A stretch of DNA of 64,000 nucleotides from Thiobaca trueperi (GCF_004342175.1 NZ_SMAO01000002.1:551305-615304); one strand, 5' to 3'; positions 27,193 to 37,378 are shown, counted from the stretch's first letter. Notes: generated by a model not told the origin, from the letters alone. Numbers and translations are program-made.

Positions 27193-29991
27193 GTGATCCG
27201 CATGCTGTTGCCTCTGCTGCTTTCCATTCTGCTGGCTGTTTCTCCGTCGCTTGCGGCTCATGAGCCGCTGCGGACGGTCTCCCCGCAAACCGATGCCGGG
27301 CTGGAATTCAATGCCTGGGAGACCGTCAGGTTCATGCGGTTGAATGTGTATCCGCTGGGCAGCATGGATGCGGACCGGCTGCGACGGATCGGGGAGACGC
27401 TGTTCAGGGCCGGGGCGGCGCCCGCTGCCGAATCAGTACCCGCCTCGACGCTCGCGTTGACTGAGGCCGAGCGCGCCTTTCTCCAGGCCCATCCGGTGGT
27501 GCGTGTCAGTAACGAACTCGACTGGCCGCCCTACGATTTTTTCGCGCACGGGATGCCGCAGGGCTATTCAGTCGATCTCATGAATCTGCTGGCGGAGCGG
27601 ATCGGTGTGACCTTCGAGTTCGTGCAGGGCGAAACCTGGGACGAACTGGTCGATCTGTTGTGCGCCCGCCGGATCGATCTGCTGCATCCCGCCGATAAAC
27701 CCCTGAAACTGCTGGACTGTGCGACCTTCTCGTCACCCATTGTGCAGGGCGCCAACCAGTTCCTGACCCGTCGGGATCACCCGGCGGTCCAGTCCATCGC
27801 CGATCTCTTCGGTTCCGTGGCGGCCTCTCCCAAAGGATGGGAACAGACCGAACTGCTGAAAAAACGCTTCGGCAACAGATTCAGGATCATTGAGACCGCT
27901 GGCATCGGCGAGTCCATCGCGGCCGTAAGCCGTGGACAGGCCGATTTTACGACCGATTTTGCCAACGTCCTGAACCATCACATCGCCCACTCGGGCTATG
28001 TCAACCTGAAGGTCCAGGGGATATGGAGCCAGGAAGACAAGGGGGGTGAGTTCTCCGCGCTCTATATCGCGACCCGCAAGGACTGGCCGCTGTTCCAGTC
28101 GATCCTCGACAAGGCGCTGGCGTCGCTGACGCCGGACCAGATCCGGCGCCTGCAGGAGAAGTGGTTTGGCGAGTCAGACCGACAGGTCGGGCGTGTCGCA
28201 CTCTCGCCCCAGCAGATCGACTACCTCCGCCGCAAAGGCCCGCTCAGGATGTGCGTCGATCCCGACTGGATGCCCGTGGAGCGCATCAGCCCGGATGGCG
28301 TCCACGAAGGCATGGTCGCCGATGTGTTCGCCCGTCTCGCGGAGATGCTTGAAACGAAGATCGTGCTGACGCCAACCACGACCTGGGATGAGTCACTCGC
28401 CTTGGTCAGGGAGCGACGCTGCGATCTGCTGCCCGCCGCGATGGCAACTCCCGCCCGGCGCGCCTTCCTGGATTTCACGACGCCCTATCTCTCGTTACGC
28501 TCGGTGATCGCGACCCAGACCCATCAGGTATTCATCAACGATTTCGAATCCGTGCTGGGAGAGACCTTCGGCATTTCCCGGGGCTACGCGCTGATCGACG
28601 CCCTGAAGGCGCGCTATCCCGGCATCCGTCTGCGGGAGGTCGCCAATATCGAGCAGGGGCTCAGAGAGGTCCAGGAGGGCCGGCTGTTCGGTTTTATCGA
28701 TGCACTGCCGGCAATCGCCTATCGTATCCAGACTCAGGAAGTCCAGGACATGAAGGTCGCCGGACAACTCGAAGACACCCAGAACCTTTCCTGGAACCTG
28801 TCGATTGCCACCCGCAGCGACGAGCCGTTGCTGGGGGAAATCTTTCAGTCCGCGATCGATGCCTTTCCTCAAGCGCAGCGTCAGGCTATCGTCAATCGCT
28901 GGCTTTCGATCCGTTACGAGAAGGTGTTCGATTATGTCCTGATGTGGAAAATCGTCGCTGGGGTCGTCGGCATTGCCGGGACCATGCTGTGGGCGGTGCT
29001 GGTCTGGAACCGGCGGCTGGCGAAGCTCAACCGGGAACTCGGGCAGGCGCGCGCACATATCGCCGAGCAGAATACCGGGCTGGAACAGCGCGTGGCCGAA
29101 CGCACGCGCGATCTGCGCGAGACCCTGGCGCAACTGGAACGGGCTCAGGCCGAGCTGGTGCAGTCCGAAAAACTGGCGGCGCTGGGTGATCTGGTGGCCG
29201 GCATTGCCCATGAATTGAATACGCCGATCGGCAACGCCGTGATGCTGGCCAGCACCCTGGCCGATCAGGAGCGCAGCTTCAGCGCGCAGATGACGGCGGG
29301 GCTGACCCGTTCCGCCCTACAACGCTTTGTCGATACGGTGCGCGAGAACACGAACATCATGCAGCGCAGTCTGGAGCGCGCGGCGGAACTGATCGGCAGT
29401 TTCAAACAGGTGGCCGTGGATCAGGCGAGCTATCAGCGTCGCACCTTTGCCCTGGATGAGGTGACGCGGGAGATCGCCCTGGCCCTTCAGCCACGCCTGC
29501 GGCGTTCGCCGGCGACCCTGGAGGTGAGTGTTGCGCCAGACCTGCGGCTGGACAGTTTCCCCGGGCCGCTCGGCCAGATCCTCATGAATCTGATCCAGAA
29601 CGCGCTGATTCACGCCTTCGAGGGGCGCACGGAGGGCCGTATCCGTATCGAGGCCCACTCCGTCGTTCCCGGCCATGTCCGCATCCGGGTCAGCGACGAC
29701 GGCAGCGGGATCGATCCGGCCAATCTCGGCCGGATTTTCGATCCTTTTTTCACCACGCGCCTCGGTCAGGGCGGCAGCGGTCTGGGACTGCACATCGTCT
29801 ACAATCTCGTGACAGGGCTGCTCGGCGGCATGATCGAGGTTCGGAGCGTTCCCGGCCAGGGCACGGCATTCGACATTGACTTACCCTTGATCGCCCCTCC
29901 TGCGGTAGCAGGGCTGCCAATGCCAGCGGAGCGAGGCGCGAACCCCGGCACGCGACCGGATCCTCCTCTAACGATCAGTCGAACGGGATAA
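27193..29991 (+). CDS. Sensor histidine kinase with two periplasmic solute-binding domains
   Basis: This is a BvgS-like sensor of 932 residues. It has a signal peptide (LLPLLLSILLAVSPSLA), then two tandem SBP_bac_3 Venus-flytrap domains (about 85-330, opening VVRVSNELDWPPYDFF, and about 335-570, opening PLRMCVDPDWMPVERI). A membrane helix lies at about 583-605, followed by a coiled coil. The HisKA box is AGIAHELNTPIGN (His near 672), and the HATPase has NLIQNALIHAF, SDDGSGIDPANLGRIFDPFF and GSGLGLHIVYNLV. There is no PAS, REC or Hpt part. A GTG is listed as start; an ATG at 27202 is equally possible. Three bases later a REC-GGDEF-EAL regulator begins, its likely partner. Confidence 0.92.
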   Translation: MIRMLLPLLLSILLAVSPSLAAHEPLRTVSPQTDAGLEFNAWETVRFMRLNVYPLGSMDADRLRRIGETLFRAGAAPAAESVPASTLALTEAERAFLQAHPVVRVSNELDWPPYDFFAHGMPQGYSVDLMNLLAERIGVTFEFVQGETWDELVDLLCARRIDLLHPADKPLKLLDCATFSSPIVQGANQFLTRRDHPAVQSIADLFGSVAASPKGWEQTELLKKRFGNRFRIIETAGIGESIAAVSRGQADFTTDFANVLNHHIAHSGYVNLKVQGIWSQEDKGGEFSALYIATRKDWPLFQSILDKALASLTPDQIRRLQEKWFGESDRQVGRVALSPQQIDYLRRKGPLRMCVDPDWMPVERISPDGVHEGMVADVFARLAEMLETKIVLTPTTTWDESLALVRERRCDLLPAAMATPARRAFLDFTTPYLSLRSVIATQTHQVFINDFESVLGETFGISRGYALIDALKARYPGIRLREVANIEQGLREVQEGRLFGFIDALPAIAYRIQTQEVQDMKVAGQLEDTQNLSWNLSIATRSDEPLLGEIFQSAIDAFPQAQRQAIVNRWLSIRYEKVFDYVLMWKIVAGVVGIAGTMLWAVLVWNRRLAKLNRELGQARAHIAEQNTGLEQRVAERTRDLRETLAQLERAQAELVQSEKLAALGDLVAGIAHELNTPIGNAVMLASTLADQERSFSAQMTAGLTRSALQRFVDTVRENTNIMQRSLERAAELIGSFKQVAVDQASYQRRTFALDEVTREIALALQPRLRRSPATLEVSVAPDLRLDSFPGPLGQILMNLIQNALIHAFEGRTEGRIRIEAHSVVPGHVRIRVSDDGSGIDPANLGRIFDPFFTTRLGQGGSGLGLHIVYNLVTGLLGGMIEVRSVPGQGTAFDIDLPLIAPPAVAGLPMPAERGANPGTRPDPPLTISRTG

Positions 29992-29994
29992 CCG

Positions 29995-32211
29995 ATGAGC
30001 GATGCACTTTCCCTGGGTGACGATGCCGTCCAGTTTATCGACGACCCCCTGGACCGCATGCCTTCCGCATCCGTCGATCCCTGGCGCATCCTGATCGTTG
30101 ATGACGATGCCGATGTCCATGAGGCGACCATGCTGATCCTGCGCGATCTGGTGATCGAAGGTCGCCCCCTGTGTTTTTTCCATGCCTATTCGGCCCAGGA
30201 GGCCTACGTCATTCTGGAGCGCACCCCGGATCTGGCGGTCATCCTGCTTGATGTGATCATGGAATCAGACGACGCCGGACTGCAACTCGTCCGGCGGATT
30301 CGTGACGAGCTCGGCGACCATTCCGTCCGCATCGTGCTGCGAACCGGCCAACCCGGCTATGCGCCGGAGATCGAGACCATTCGCGCCTATGACATCAACG
30401 ATTACCGGACCAAATCCGAGCTGACGCGGATACGTCTCTTCACCAGCCTGACCGCTGCCATCCGCTCCTACTGGCAGATTCGCCAGATCGAGCTGAACCG
30501 GCGCGGTCTGGAACTGATCGTTGAGGCCAGCACCGGTCTGAACCGGCTGCGCGCCCTGCAACAGTTTGCCGAGGGGGTGGTGATTCAGGTCTGCGCCCTG
30601 CTGAATATCGCCCCGGAAGGTCTGATCTGCGCATCCTCTTCCAGCCCCTTCGCCGACGAGTCGCCGCTGGTCATTGCCGCCGCAGGGCGTTATCGGGAGA
30701 CGATCCACCGTCCCCTGCAGGGGTTGCCCGAGGCGCCGGTGCGTGACGCCCTGCGGCGATGTCTGCTGAGCAGGCGGCACACCTTCGACCATGGCATCTG
30801 TCTGTATTTCAATGTCAGCGAGACGCGCGGCATGGCCGCCTATCTCGATATTGCGCGCGAACCCGATCCGCTGGATCGCAAGCTGCTGGAGGTGTTCTGC
30901 GCCAATGTCTCGGTCGGCTTTGAGAACGTCCTGCTGCACAGCCAGCTCTTCGATCTGGCCTATCACGATCAGTTGCTGCGTCTGCCCAACCGCAACCGCT
31001 TCATCCAGCTCATTGAGGAAAGAGGCGCCGAGCCGGACATGACCCTGGCGCTGCTGGATCTCGACGACTTTGCCGCCATCGCCCTCGCGCTTGATCATCG
31101 CTTTGGCGATCTGGTGCTCCAGGCGGTCGCCGCCCGACTGGCGCAGACCCTTGGACCGCGCGTCATTCTGGCCCGGGTCGCTGGCGACGCCTTCGGTCTG
31201 CTCGGACCACAGGACGATCTCAATCCGGATCGTCTTGAGCAGGTGTTTGCCGCCCCTCTGATGGTGCAGGGCGAAACGCTCCGTATTGCGGCTACCAGCA
31301 GCCTGATCCGCCTGAACGGCAGCCCGGTGCGGGGTGGGGAACTGCTCAAGGACGCCAGTATCGCGCTCAAGCAGGGCAAGCGGTTCGGTCGCGGCAAGGC
31401 GAGCTATTTTTCGGACGCCCTCAGCAAGGCGGCACACGCGCGCATGCGGATGCTGACCGATCTGCGCGCCGCCTTCTCCGCCGAGCGGCTCTCGCTCGTT
31501 TTTCAGCCTCAGATCGATCTGGTCAGCGGCAGGCCGGTCGGCGCCGAGGCGCTGCTGCGCTGGCAGAGCGACGATGGACACTGGATTCCCCCGGACCAGT
31601 TCATCCCGCTCGCCGAACAGTCGGGTCTGATCGTCCCGCTTGGCGAATGGGTGCTCCGAACCGCCTGCCAGCAGCTCCATCGTCTGACCGAACTGGGGTA
31701 CGCCGGGTTTCGGATGGCGATCAATGTCTCGCACGCGCAGTTTCGCGAACCCGGCTTTGTCCCCATGCTGGAGCGCGTGCTCGCTGACTGTCAGGTTGCC
31801 GCCGCGCAGGTCGAGCTGGAATTGACCGAGTCGATTGCCATGGAGCAAATCGATGCGATCACTGCCAAACTGGCTGACATCCGGCGTCTTGGCGTTGCCA
31901 TCGCCATTGACGACTTCGGCACCGGCTATTCGTCGCTGAATGTGCTCAGGCAGCTCAGGATTGACCGTCTGAAGATTGATCGCTCCTTCATTGAGGAGCT
32001 GGAACGCTCGAATCCCACCGGCAGCATCGCGCAGATCATCCTTGCCCTGGGGCATCAGTGCAGCCTGGGCATGATCGCTGAAGGGGTGGAGAACGAGGCG
32101 CAGCACCGCAGTCTGCGGGAGATGGGCTGTCAGGAGGCCCAGGGATTTCTGTTCGCCCGCCCCATGCCGATTGAGCAACTGGAGGTGTGGATGGCGGCGG
32201 CCATCGCTTAG
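29995..32211 (+). CDS. Response regulator with DUF3369, degenerate GGDEF and EAL domains
   Basis: This 738-residue protein is probably the output of the preceding kinase. The REC domain (about 30-155) has ILIVDDDADVHEAT and the phospho-acceptor Asp86 (ILLDVIMES). A DUF3369/GAF-like region follows (about 165-320). The GGDEF domain at about 325-480 carries AGDAF in place of GGDEF, so cyclase activity is unlikely. The EAL domain (about 490-738) is intact: GAEALLRW, ELTESIAME, IDDFGTGYSSL and IAEGVEN. It is predicted to be a phosphorylation-controlled c-di-GMP phosphodiesterase. Confidence 0.93.
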   Translation: MSDALSLGDDAVQFIDDPLDRMPSASVDPWRILIVDDDADVHEATMLILRDLVIEGRPLCFFHAYSAQEAYVILERTPDLAVILLDVIMESDDAGLQLVRRIRDELGDHSVRIVLRTGQPGYAPEIETIRAYDINDYRTKSELTRIRLFTSLTAAIRSYWQIRQIELNRRGLELIVEASTGLNRLRALQQFAEGVVIQVCALLNIAPEGLICASSSSPFADESPLVIAAAGRYRETIHRPLQGLPEAPVRDALRRCLLSRRHTFDHGICLYFNVSETRGMAAYLDIAREPDPLDRKLLEVFCANVSVGFENVLLHSQLFDLAYHDQLLRLPNRNRFIQLIEERGAEPDMTLALLDLDDFAAIALALDHRFGDLVLQAVAARLAQTLGPRVILARVAGDAFGLLGPQDDLNPDRLEQVFAAPLMVQGETLRIAATSSLIRLNGSPVRGGELLKDASIALKQGKRFGRGKASYFSDALSKAAHARMRMLTDLRAAFSAERLSLVFQPQIDLVSGRPVGAEALLRWQSDDGHWIPPDQFIPLAEQSGLIVPLGEWVLRTACQQLHRLTELGYAGFRMAINVSHAQFREPGFVPMLERVLADCQVAAAQVELELTESIAMEQIDAITAKLADIRRLGVAIAIDDFGTGYSSLNVLRQLRIDRLKIDRSFIEELERSNPTGSIAQIILALGHQCSLGMIAEGVENEAQHRSLREMGCQEAQGFLFARPMPIEQLEVWMAAAIA

Positions 32212-32291
32212 GTTTCAGATCATATCCAGACCGGCGATGACCACAGGCGAGGATTGGGCTGATGGTCGCGATGCAGGCGGCCAGACCCTGC

Positions 32292-35200
32292 CTATCCGGT
32301 CAGTTGCTCTATGACCTGCCGCACCTCCAGGATGCGTCGTGCGGGCTCGGCCATGTCCCGAAAGAATTTGAGTTTGTCCCCGCCCTCCAGCTTGAATTCC
32401 TTCGGCCTGGTCTGAATCAGCCGGATGAGATTCGCAGGGTCGATGCGGGTCGATTCATCGAAAAGGATGCGTCCGCTGGCCGGGCCGGCTTCGATCTTGC
32501 GGATGCCGAGCGGCTGGACGGTCAGCTTGAGTTCGGTGATCTCCAGCAGGTTTCTGGCCGGTTCGGGCAGCAGACCGAAACGGTCGATCATCTCCACTTG
32601 CAGTTCACGCAGTTCATCGCGGTCGCGGGCGCTGGCGATGCGTTTGTACATCACCAGACGGGCGTGGACATCGGGCAGATAGTCGCTGGGGAGAAGGGCG
32701 GGGAGGCCGAGATCGATCTCGGTGCCATGATCGAGCGGGCGGTCCAGTTCGGGGGTGCGTCCGGCCTTGAGCGCCTGCACGGCACGTTCCAGCAGATCCA
32801 TGTAGAGGGTAAAGCCAACCTCGGTGATCTGACCCGATTGTTCGTCGCCCAGGAGTTCGCCCGCGCCCCGGATCTCCAGATCGTGGGTGGCGAGGGTGAA
32901 ACCCGCGCCCAGGTCTTCCATGGATTCGATGGCCTCCAGGCGCTTTTTGGCGTCGGCGGTCATGGTCTTGGCCGGCGGGGTGATGAGATAGGCGTAGGCG
33001 CGGTGATGCGAGCGTCCGACCCGTCCGCGTAGCTGGTGGAGTTGCGCCAGTCCCAGTTTGTCGGCGCGGTTGATGACGATGGTGTTGGCGCTCGGCACGT
33101 CGATGCCGCTTTCGATGATGGTGGTGCAGACCAGCACATTGAAACGCTGGTGGTAGAAGTCGCGCATCACCCGCTCTAGGTCGCGTTCGCGCATCTGACC
33201 ATGTGCGACCTGGACCCGCGCCTCGGGGATCAGCGTCTCCAGCTTCTGCGCCTGATTCTCGATGGTCTCGACCTCGTTGTGCAGGAAATAGACCTGCCCG
33301 CCGCGTTTCAGCTCGCGCAGCACGGCCTCCTGGATGAGTGCGTCGTTCCAGGCGCTGACGAAGGTCTTGATGGGGTGACGCTCGACCGGCGGGGTGGCGA
33401 TGATCGAGAGATCGCGCATTCCGGACATGGCCATATTGAGCGTGCGCGGAATGGGTGTGGCGGTGAGGGTGAGAATGTCCACCTCGCTGCGCAGATTCTT
33501 GAGCTGTTCTTTGTGGCGCACACCGAAGCGGTGTTCCTCGTCGATGATGGCGAGTCCCAGATTCTTGAATTTGATGCTCGGTTGTAACAGTTTGTGGGTG
33601 CCGACGACGATGTCGAGCGTGCCATCGGCCAGACCGTCCAGAATGACCTTCTGCTCCTTGGCGGTGCGAAAGCGCGACAGACTCTCGACCTTCACCGGCC
33701 AGTCGGCGAAGCGGTCGGAGAAGTTCTCGAAGTGCTGCTGGGCGAGCAGGGTGGTCGGCACCAGCACCACCACCTGACGGCCCCCATTGACCGCCATGAA
33801 GGCGGCGCGCATGGCGACCTCGGTCTTGCCGAAACCGACATCGCCGCAGACCACGCGATCCATCGGTTTGGGGTCGGCCATGTCGGCAATGACCGCCTCG
33901 ATGGCGCGCTGCTGGTCGGGCGTCTCCTCAAAGGCGAAGGCGGCGGCGAAGGCCGCATAGTCATCGCCGCCGTCCGGAAAGGCCACGCCCTCGCGAGCAG
34001 CACGGCGGGCGTAGATGTCGAGCAGTTCGGCGGCAACATCGTGGGCCTTCTGCGCCGCTTTGCGCTTAATCCGATCCCATTGATCGCCGCCGAGCCGATG
34101 CAGCGGGGCGTTCTCAGGTGAGGCGCCGGTATAGCGTGAAATCAGATGCAGCGACGACACCGGGACATAGAGCTTGTCCCCATTAGCGTATTCGAGCGTC
34201 AGGAATTCGGTGGTCGTCCCGCCGACATCCAGCGTTTGCAGTCCCAGATAGCGCCCGACGCCGTGCTCTTCGTGGACGACTGGCGCCCCTTCGGTCAGTT
34301 CGGTGAGATTGCGGACGATGGCGTCGCTGTCGCGCTCGCGGGCGCGGCGGCGGCGCTCCTGACGCACCCGTTCGCCGTAAAGCTGGGTCTCGGTGATCAG
34401 GGCGATGCCGGCCTGTTCCAGCAGCAGACCCTGTTCCAGCGGCGCGACTGTCAGCCCGACTGCCTGATCGCCGTCGAGAAAGGACTGCCAGCCCGCGACC
34501 GGTCTGGCGCGGATCGCGAAACCGGCCAGATGTTCGGCCAGCAGCTCGCGCCGTCCGGTGCTTTCGGCGACGAACAGCACCCGTTGATCCGGTGTGGCGA
34601 GGAAGTCTTTGAGCGCCTGCGCCGGTTGCGCGGCGCGGGCCTGGATGGCGAGCGGGGGCAGGGTGGCAGTGGCGAAGTTGCAGACATCGGCATAGCCCCT
34701 GCGCCGCTCGCCGATCTCCGGCCCCTGATAGCGCACGCCGGAGAGCCGGTTGAATGCGCCCGCGAGTTCATCAGGCGAGAGATAGAGCCGGTTGGGCGGC
34801 AGCAGCGGGCGCTCGATGTCATGCCGCCGCTGCTCGTAACGCTGACCGACATCGGCGAAAAAGCGTGTCGCCGTGTCGCGGCAGGCGTCCGACTCCAGCG
34901 CCAGCACACCCTCGGGCAGATAGTCGAAAAGGGTCGCGGTCTGCTCGAAAAAGAGCGGCAGCCAGGATTCCAGCCCGCCGGGGGTGCGTCCCTCCGAGAC
35001 CTCGCGATAAATGAGGCTGTTCTGCGGATCGCCTTCGATGCTGGCGCGATAGCGTTGGCGGAAGCCGGCGATGGCCTCCTCGTTGAGCGGAAACTCGCGC
35101 GCTGGCAGCAGCCGGATGCGTTCGATCTTCTCCTGCGATCGCTGGGTCTCGGGGTCGAAGGTGCGGATGCTCTCGACCTCGCGGTCGAAGAGATCGATGC

Positions 35201-35786
35201 GCAGCGGTGTCTCGCTCCCCATCGGAAAGACATCCAGCAGCGAGCCGCGCACCGCGTATTCGCCGTGACCGATGACCTGGGAGACGCAGGAATAGCCGGC
35301 GCGCTCCAGCCGGCGGCGGGTGGCGTCCAGATCCAGCCGGTCGCCGACCGCCAGGACCAGCGATTGACCGTCCACATAATCGCGCGGTGGCAGGCGCTGC
35401 ATCAGGGTGCCGACCGGCGCCACCAGCACCCCCTGGGTCAGGCCGGGCAGACGATGCAGGGTCAGCAGGCGCTCCGAGACCAGCTCCGGCAGGGGCGAGA
35501 AGACATCGTAGGGCAGGGTCTCCCAATCCGGGAAGACGAGCAGCGGCAGGTTGCTGCCGGCCAGAAAGAATCCGAGTTCGGCGCGCAGACGGGCGGCGGA
35601 CTGCACATCCTCGACGATGGCGAGGATGAGTCCGGTATGACGCCGTGCGGCGCTGGCGATGGCGAGCGCCGCCCCGGCGCCCGCGAGCCGGCCCCACAGC
35701 AGACGTTCACCGGGACGGGTCGGCAGCGGTGGCGCAAGCGGGGATGAGGGTGGGGTTTCATGATTCATGCAGTGATTGGTCAGCAT
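32292..35786 (-). CDS. mfd: Transcription-repair coupling factor Mfd
   Basis: Mfd removes stalled RNA polymerase and recruits UvrA. The 1164 residues have the UvrB-like N-terminal modules, the RNA polymerase-interacting region (EHGVGRYLGL), and the SF2 translocase with GDVGFGKTEVAMRAAF (Walker A), IIDEEHRFGVRHKEQLK (DEEH box), LTATPIPRTL and QLRGRVGRSHHRAYAYL. The length is close to E. coli (1148). The ATG overlaps the stop of the upstream diguanylate cyclase gene (TGATG); an ATG at 35768 is an alternative. It is the only housekeeping gene within the signalling block and is read against its main direction. Confidence 0.98.
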   Translation of the reverse strand: MLTNHCMNHETPPSSPLAPPLPTRPGERLLWGRLAGAGAALAIASAARRHTGLILAIVEDVQSAARLRAELGFFLAGSNLPLLVFPDWETLPYDVFSPLPELVSERLLTLHRLPGLTQGVLVAPVGTLMQRLPPRDYVDGQSLVLAVGDRLDLDATRRRLERAGYSCVSQVIGHGEYAVRGSLLDVFPMGSETPLRIDLFDREVESIRTFDPETQRSQEKIERIRLLPAREFPLNEEAIAGFRQRYRASIEGDPQNSLIYREVSEGRTPGGLESWLPLFFEQTATLFDYLPEGVLALESDACRDTATRFFADVGQRYEQRRHDIERPLLPPNRLYLSPDELAGAFNRLSGVRYQGPEIGERRRGYADVCNFATATLPPLAIQARAAQPAQALKDFLATPDQRVLFVAESTGRRELLAEHLAGFAIRARPVAGWQSFLDGDQAVGLTVAPLEQGLLLEQAGIALITETQLYGERVRQERRRRARERDSDAIVRNLTELTEGAPVVHEEHGVGRYLGLQTLDVGGTTTEFLTLEYANGDKLYVPVSSLHLISRYTGASPENAPLHRLGGDQWDRIKRKAAQKAHDVAAELLDIYARRAAREGVAFPDGGDDYAAFAAAFAFEETPDQQRAIEAVIADMADPKPMDRVVCGDVGFGKTEVAMRAAFMAVNGGRQVVVLVPTTLLAQQHFENFSDRFADWPVKVESLSRFRTAKEQKVILDGLADGTLDIVVGTHKLLQPSIKFKNLGLAIIDEEHRFGVRHKEQLKNLRSEVDILTLTATPIPRTLNMAMSGMRDLSIIATPPVERHPIKTFVSAWNDALIQEAVLRELKRGGQVYFLHNEVETIENQAQKLETLIPEARVQVAHGQMRERDLERVMRDFYHQRFNVLVCTTIIESGIDVPSANTIVINRADKLGLAQLHQLRGRVGRSHHRAYAYLITPPAKTMTADAKKRLEAIESMEDLGAGFTLATHDLEIRGAGELLGDEQSGQITEVGFTLYMDLLERAVQALKAGRTPELDRPLDHGTEIDLGLPALLPSDYLPDVHARLVMYKRIASARDRDELRELQVEMIDRFGLLPEPARNLLEITELKLTVQPLGIRKIEAGPASGRILFDESTRIDPANLIRLIQTRPKEFKLEGGDKLKFFRDMAEPARRILEVRQVIEQLTG

Positions 35787-36730
35787 CAGATTGGCCAGCT
35801 CATGTCGATTGCGTCGTCCAGTCGTGCGACACCGATGCGGTCGCGTCCCTCGCTCTTGGCCTGATTGAGGACGCGGTCAGCCAGTTGCAGCAGATGCTGC
35901 GCCTCGCAGGCGGCGGTCGGCGTCATCGAGGCCACGCCGAGACTGATGGTGACGTGACTGGCGGTCGGGGAGTATTCGTGCCGCAGACGCAGCGCCTTGA
36001 TCGCCTGCCGCATGGTCTCGGCCATGACACAGGCGCCGACGAGGTCGGTGTCCGGCAGGAGCGCGACAAATTCCTCACCGCCATAGCGCGCCAGGAGATC
36101 GGTCGGTCGTCTCAGCGACGCGGCCAGTGCGGTGGCGCCCTGTTGCAGACAGGCATCGCCGGTGCCGTGCCCATAATGATCGTTGAGCGCCTTGAAATGA
36201 TCGAAATCGATCATGACGATGGCGAGCGGTCGTGACAGCCGGCGCCCGCGCTGCCATTCTGCCAGGAGCGCGGCGTCGAAGCGGCGGCGATTGTAAACAT
36301 GGGTCAGACCATCGATGTAGGACAGCGCCTCCAGCATATCCGCCTGTTTGCGCAGATTCATGTGATTGCGCACCCGGGCGCGCAGGATCGGCATCCGCAC
36401 CGGCTTGGTGAGATAATCGACCGCGCCCAGATTGAGGCCGATCTCCTCGGCGGCGCTTTCGCTCAGGGTGGTCACGAAGATGACGGTGATGTCCTTGGTC
36501 TCGTTCTCGGCCTTGAGCTGTCGGCAAACCTCGAAGCCGTCAATGTCAGGCATCATCACATCAAGCAGAATCAGTGCCGGTTTGTCGTCACTGCGGGCGA
36601 TCTGCAGCGCCTCGGCGCCACTGTAAGCCTCGCGCACGGCATAGTGGTCGCGCAACATGCAGGTCAGCAACCGCGCATTGGTGGGTTCGTCATCGACGAC
36701 GAGGATGCCGTAGTCTTTTTCCTTGATCAT
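35786..36730 (-). CDS. PleD-like response regulator diguanylate cyclase
   Basis: This REC-GGDEF protein of 314 residues has a REC domain with GILVVDDEPTNARLL and phospho-acceptor Asp57 (ILLDVMMPDIDGFE). The GGDEF domain starts LSYIDGLTHVYNRRRF and carries an active-site GGEEF (ARYGGEEFVALL, near 215-219). An RPTD inhibitory I-site sits five residues before it, predicting feedback-inhibited c-di-GMP synthesis. Its stop overlaps the mfd start, so the pair is translationally coupled, an unusual partner for mfd. Confidence 0.95.
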   Translation of the reverse strand: MIKEKDYGILVVDDEPTNARLLTCMLRDHYAVREAYSGAEALQIARSDDKPALILLDVMMPDIDGFEVCRQLKAENETKDITVIFVTTLSESAAEEIGLNLGAVDYLTKPVRMPILRARVRNHMNLRKQADMLEALSYIDGLTHVYNRRRFDAALLAEWQRGRRLSRPLAIVMIDFDHFKALNDHYGHGTGDACLQQGATALAASLRRPTDLLARYGGEEFVALLPDTDLVGACVMAETMRQAIKALRLRHEYSPTASHVTISLGVASMTPTAACEAQHLLQLADRVLNQAKSEGRDRIGVARLDDAIDMSWPI

Positions 36731-37378
36731 GCGCGAGACACCGCCAGAAACCCTTCAAACATAATGTGTGCGAGCGGCGCGGCGCGTCTGGAAACCCGGC
36801 AGGGCCATGGGAGATCGTTGAAACATCGGAGATGAGAAGGGCGCGTGCGCCGCTGCGGCTTCGGGATTGAGGCAGTTCCTGCTCGCCGCGTCCGCCTCAG
36901 CATCGATTCAAAGGCTACCGGAAAAACAAAAGAGACCGCAAGTGCATCGTCATGCTCATGCTGTGTCGCATGCAGAATGTCAACGAAGCGTAGTGACGGG
37001 TTGCAGATGCTGGAATGTGATCGGGCATGTATGACCAGGGCAGATGTTCCGAGACCGTCTCCGATCGTTGTCGTTGTCGTAATCATCGTCGTCGGCTTGC
37101 GAATATTCGATTACGACAACGACCGGCCTCGGGGTTTCTCAGGGTGCTGCACTAGCTGTTCCCCCGTCACTCGGGTTAGAGTGAGCATCGGCTGCGATGC
37201 AGTGACCCAAACCGCGACTGCTCTGAGGTCCGTTGCTCGAAAGAGACCGGGCCAATGCAAACACATGGAATACCTGCTGGACGTGGTTTTATAAAGTGAT
37301 CATCAGGCGCGAGATTGAACCTGTGCGGGCAATCTCAACATCAGAATCAACGCGATTTTCGATTTTCAGGGCGCAGCA
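36731..37378. other. 648-base intergenic region with repeat, upstream of cheY
   Basis: This is the largest gene-free gap in the window, lying between the divergent diguanylate cyclase and cheY genes. It holds copy 3 of the MITE-like element (37041-37155) and presumably the promoter of the che operon near 37270-37370 (TTTTATAAAGTGAT at about 37288 is AT-rich). Short open frames here lack any recognisable protein character. No clear sigma-28 motif was seen. Confidence 0.6.
37041..37155 (+). repeat. MITE-like palindromic element, copy 3
   Basis: It begins CAGATGTTCCGAGACCGTCT, has the core GATCGTTGTCGTTGTCGTAA ... CGATTACGACAACGACCGG around GTCGGCTTGCGAATATT, and ends CTCAGGGTGCTGCACTAG. It is oriented opposite to copy 2, and both arms are shared with copies 1 and/or 2. 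Confidence 0.85.

Noticed and set aside
30265..32178. 637-codon open frame opposite the REC-GGDEF-EAL gene
   Set aside because: The domain motifs of the sense gene are intact across the whole region; the antisense frame is compositional.
34146..35747. 533-codon open frame opposite mfd
   Set aside because: It is antisense to a well-conserved gene and contains no recognisable protein motif.
36845..37294. 149-codon frame in the gap before cheY
   Set aside because: It mixes unrelated low-complexity sequence with the repeat element, has no SD and no recognisable domain.
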